A DNA stretch of 23,180 nt from CAZTZL01 sp964617625 (GTDB lineage: Bacteria > Zhuqueibacterota > QNDG01 > DSAB01): NCBI GenBank assembly GCA_964617625.1, contig CAZTZL010000045.1:1-23180 (forward strand), given 5' to 3'. The notes below the pieces were generated by a model, which made no database searches, was not told where the DNA came from, and worked only from the letters and a program-made list of their open reading frames with translations. Position 1 is the first letter of the stretch; each line of letters starts with the position of its first letter. The position numbers and the translations under genes were made by a program. Shown in pieces: positions 22,976 through 23,180 of this stretch.

Positions 22976-23180
22976 ATGCAAAACCGGATACGTATCAATC
23001 ATAATACAATTAACAAATACTTCTTTCAAATCAGACAAGTCATAACTTTTCATCAAGAGTAACAAATGAAACAATTTCATGGCGAAATAGTACTTGATGA
23101 AAGTTATTTTGGCGGCAAACATAAAGGTCATGTTGGTTGCTCTTTTAAAAGCAAAATTCCTGTATTTGGTATATTGAAAC
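22976..23180 (+). pseudogene. IS1595/ISXO2-type transposase remnant (continues beyond the window)
   Basis: Degenerate transposase of an ISXO2-like (IS1595 family) insertion sequence. From ATG 22976 the frame reads INHNTINKYFFQIRQVI, like the helix-turn-helix region ahead of the catalytic domain. It then meets a TAA at 23060-23062 and resumes MKQFHGEIVLDESYFGGKHKG, with the first catalytic Asp in the hallmark DESYFGG, and KIPVFGILK. A TAA at 22973 closes the frame upstream, and I cannot find the usual N-terminal part in any frame. The window ends inside the catalytic domain, so the rest and the right end are unseen. The in-frame stop and missing N-terminus make it a probable pseudogene. Confidence 0.75.

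Noticed and set aside
22874..23131. An 85-codon minus-strand frame upstream of the kinase
   Set aside because: Most of it is antisense to the recognisable ISXO2-type transposase remnant.

Overview
The window comes from a draft or metagenome-assembled genome (a run of exactly 100 N at 2761-2860 marks a scaffold join) of a Gram-negative bacterium, most likely in the Bacteroidota/Calditrichota/Ignavibacteria (FCB) group. The grounds are a C-terminal type IX secretion (Por) sorting domain on the protein at 16679-17821, a histidine kinase with a two-propeller Reg_prop sensor at 19481-22789, a heptosyltransferase-family glycosyltransferase, and moderate GC content. Unlike typical Bacteroidetes, many genes have clear Shine-Dalgarno sequences, which fits a deeper FCB lineage; this placement is inference.

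Layout. 1-2760: an OmpA-like envelope protein diverges from an ECF sigma factor / anti-sigma factor / helical periplasmic protein operon that runs into the gap. 2861-4752 (minus strand): a PflA-like radical SAM protein, nearly complete, and a MazG pyrophosphohydrolase, separated by a 91-bp multi-hairpin palindromic element. 4911-6336 (plus): a small membrane protein translationally coupled to a fused YlxR-L7Ae RNA-binding protein, then a DUF2179/UPF0316 membrane protein. 6417-9055: mutL and miaA, overlapping by 4 nt, with miaA apparently starting at CTG. 9172-11068: a YghZ-type aldo/keto reductase and an Fpg/Nei-family DNA glycosylase of an unusual subtype. 11186-14260: a secreted DUF4097 repeat protein, a 186-bp MITE-like inverted-repeat element, a flippase-like membrane protein and a membrane-anchored lytic transglycosylase. 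14388-16617: two overlapping glycosyltransferases (GT4 then GT9). 16679-17821: a secreted CBM9-like/T9SS protein, sharing a bidirectional terminator with the convergent M48 (Ste24-like) protease at 17917-19161. 19481-22789: the orphan sensor histidine kinase. 22976-23180: an inactivated IS1595/ISXO2-type transposase remnant running off the end.

Themes. Much of the window serves the cell envelope: stress sensing by the ECF module, peptidoglycan cleavage, surface glycan assembly, membrane protein quality control and secretion. A second theme is nucleic acid and nucleotide upkeep (MutL, MiaA, Fpg-like, MazG, YlxR-L7Ae). I did not find a defence island, CRISPR array, rRNA or tRNA. The most unusual items are the MITE-like element, the multi-hairpin element, the CTG start of miaA, the YlxR-L7Ae fusion and the altered DNA-binding residues of the Fpg-like glycosylase.
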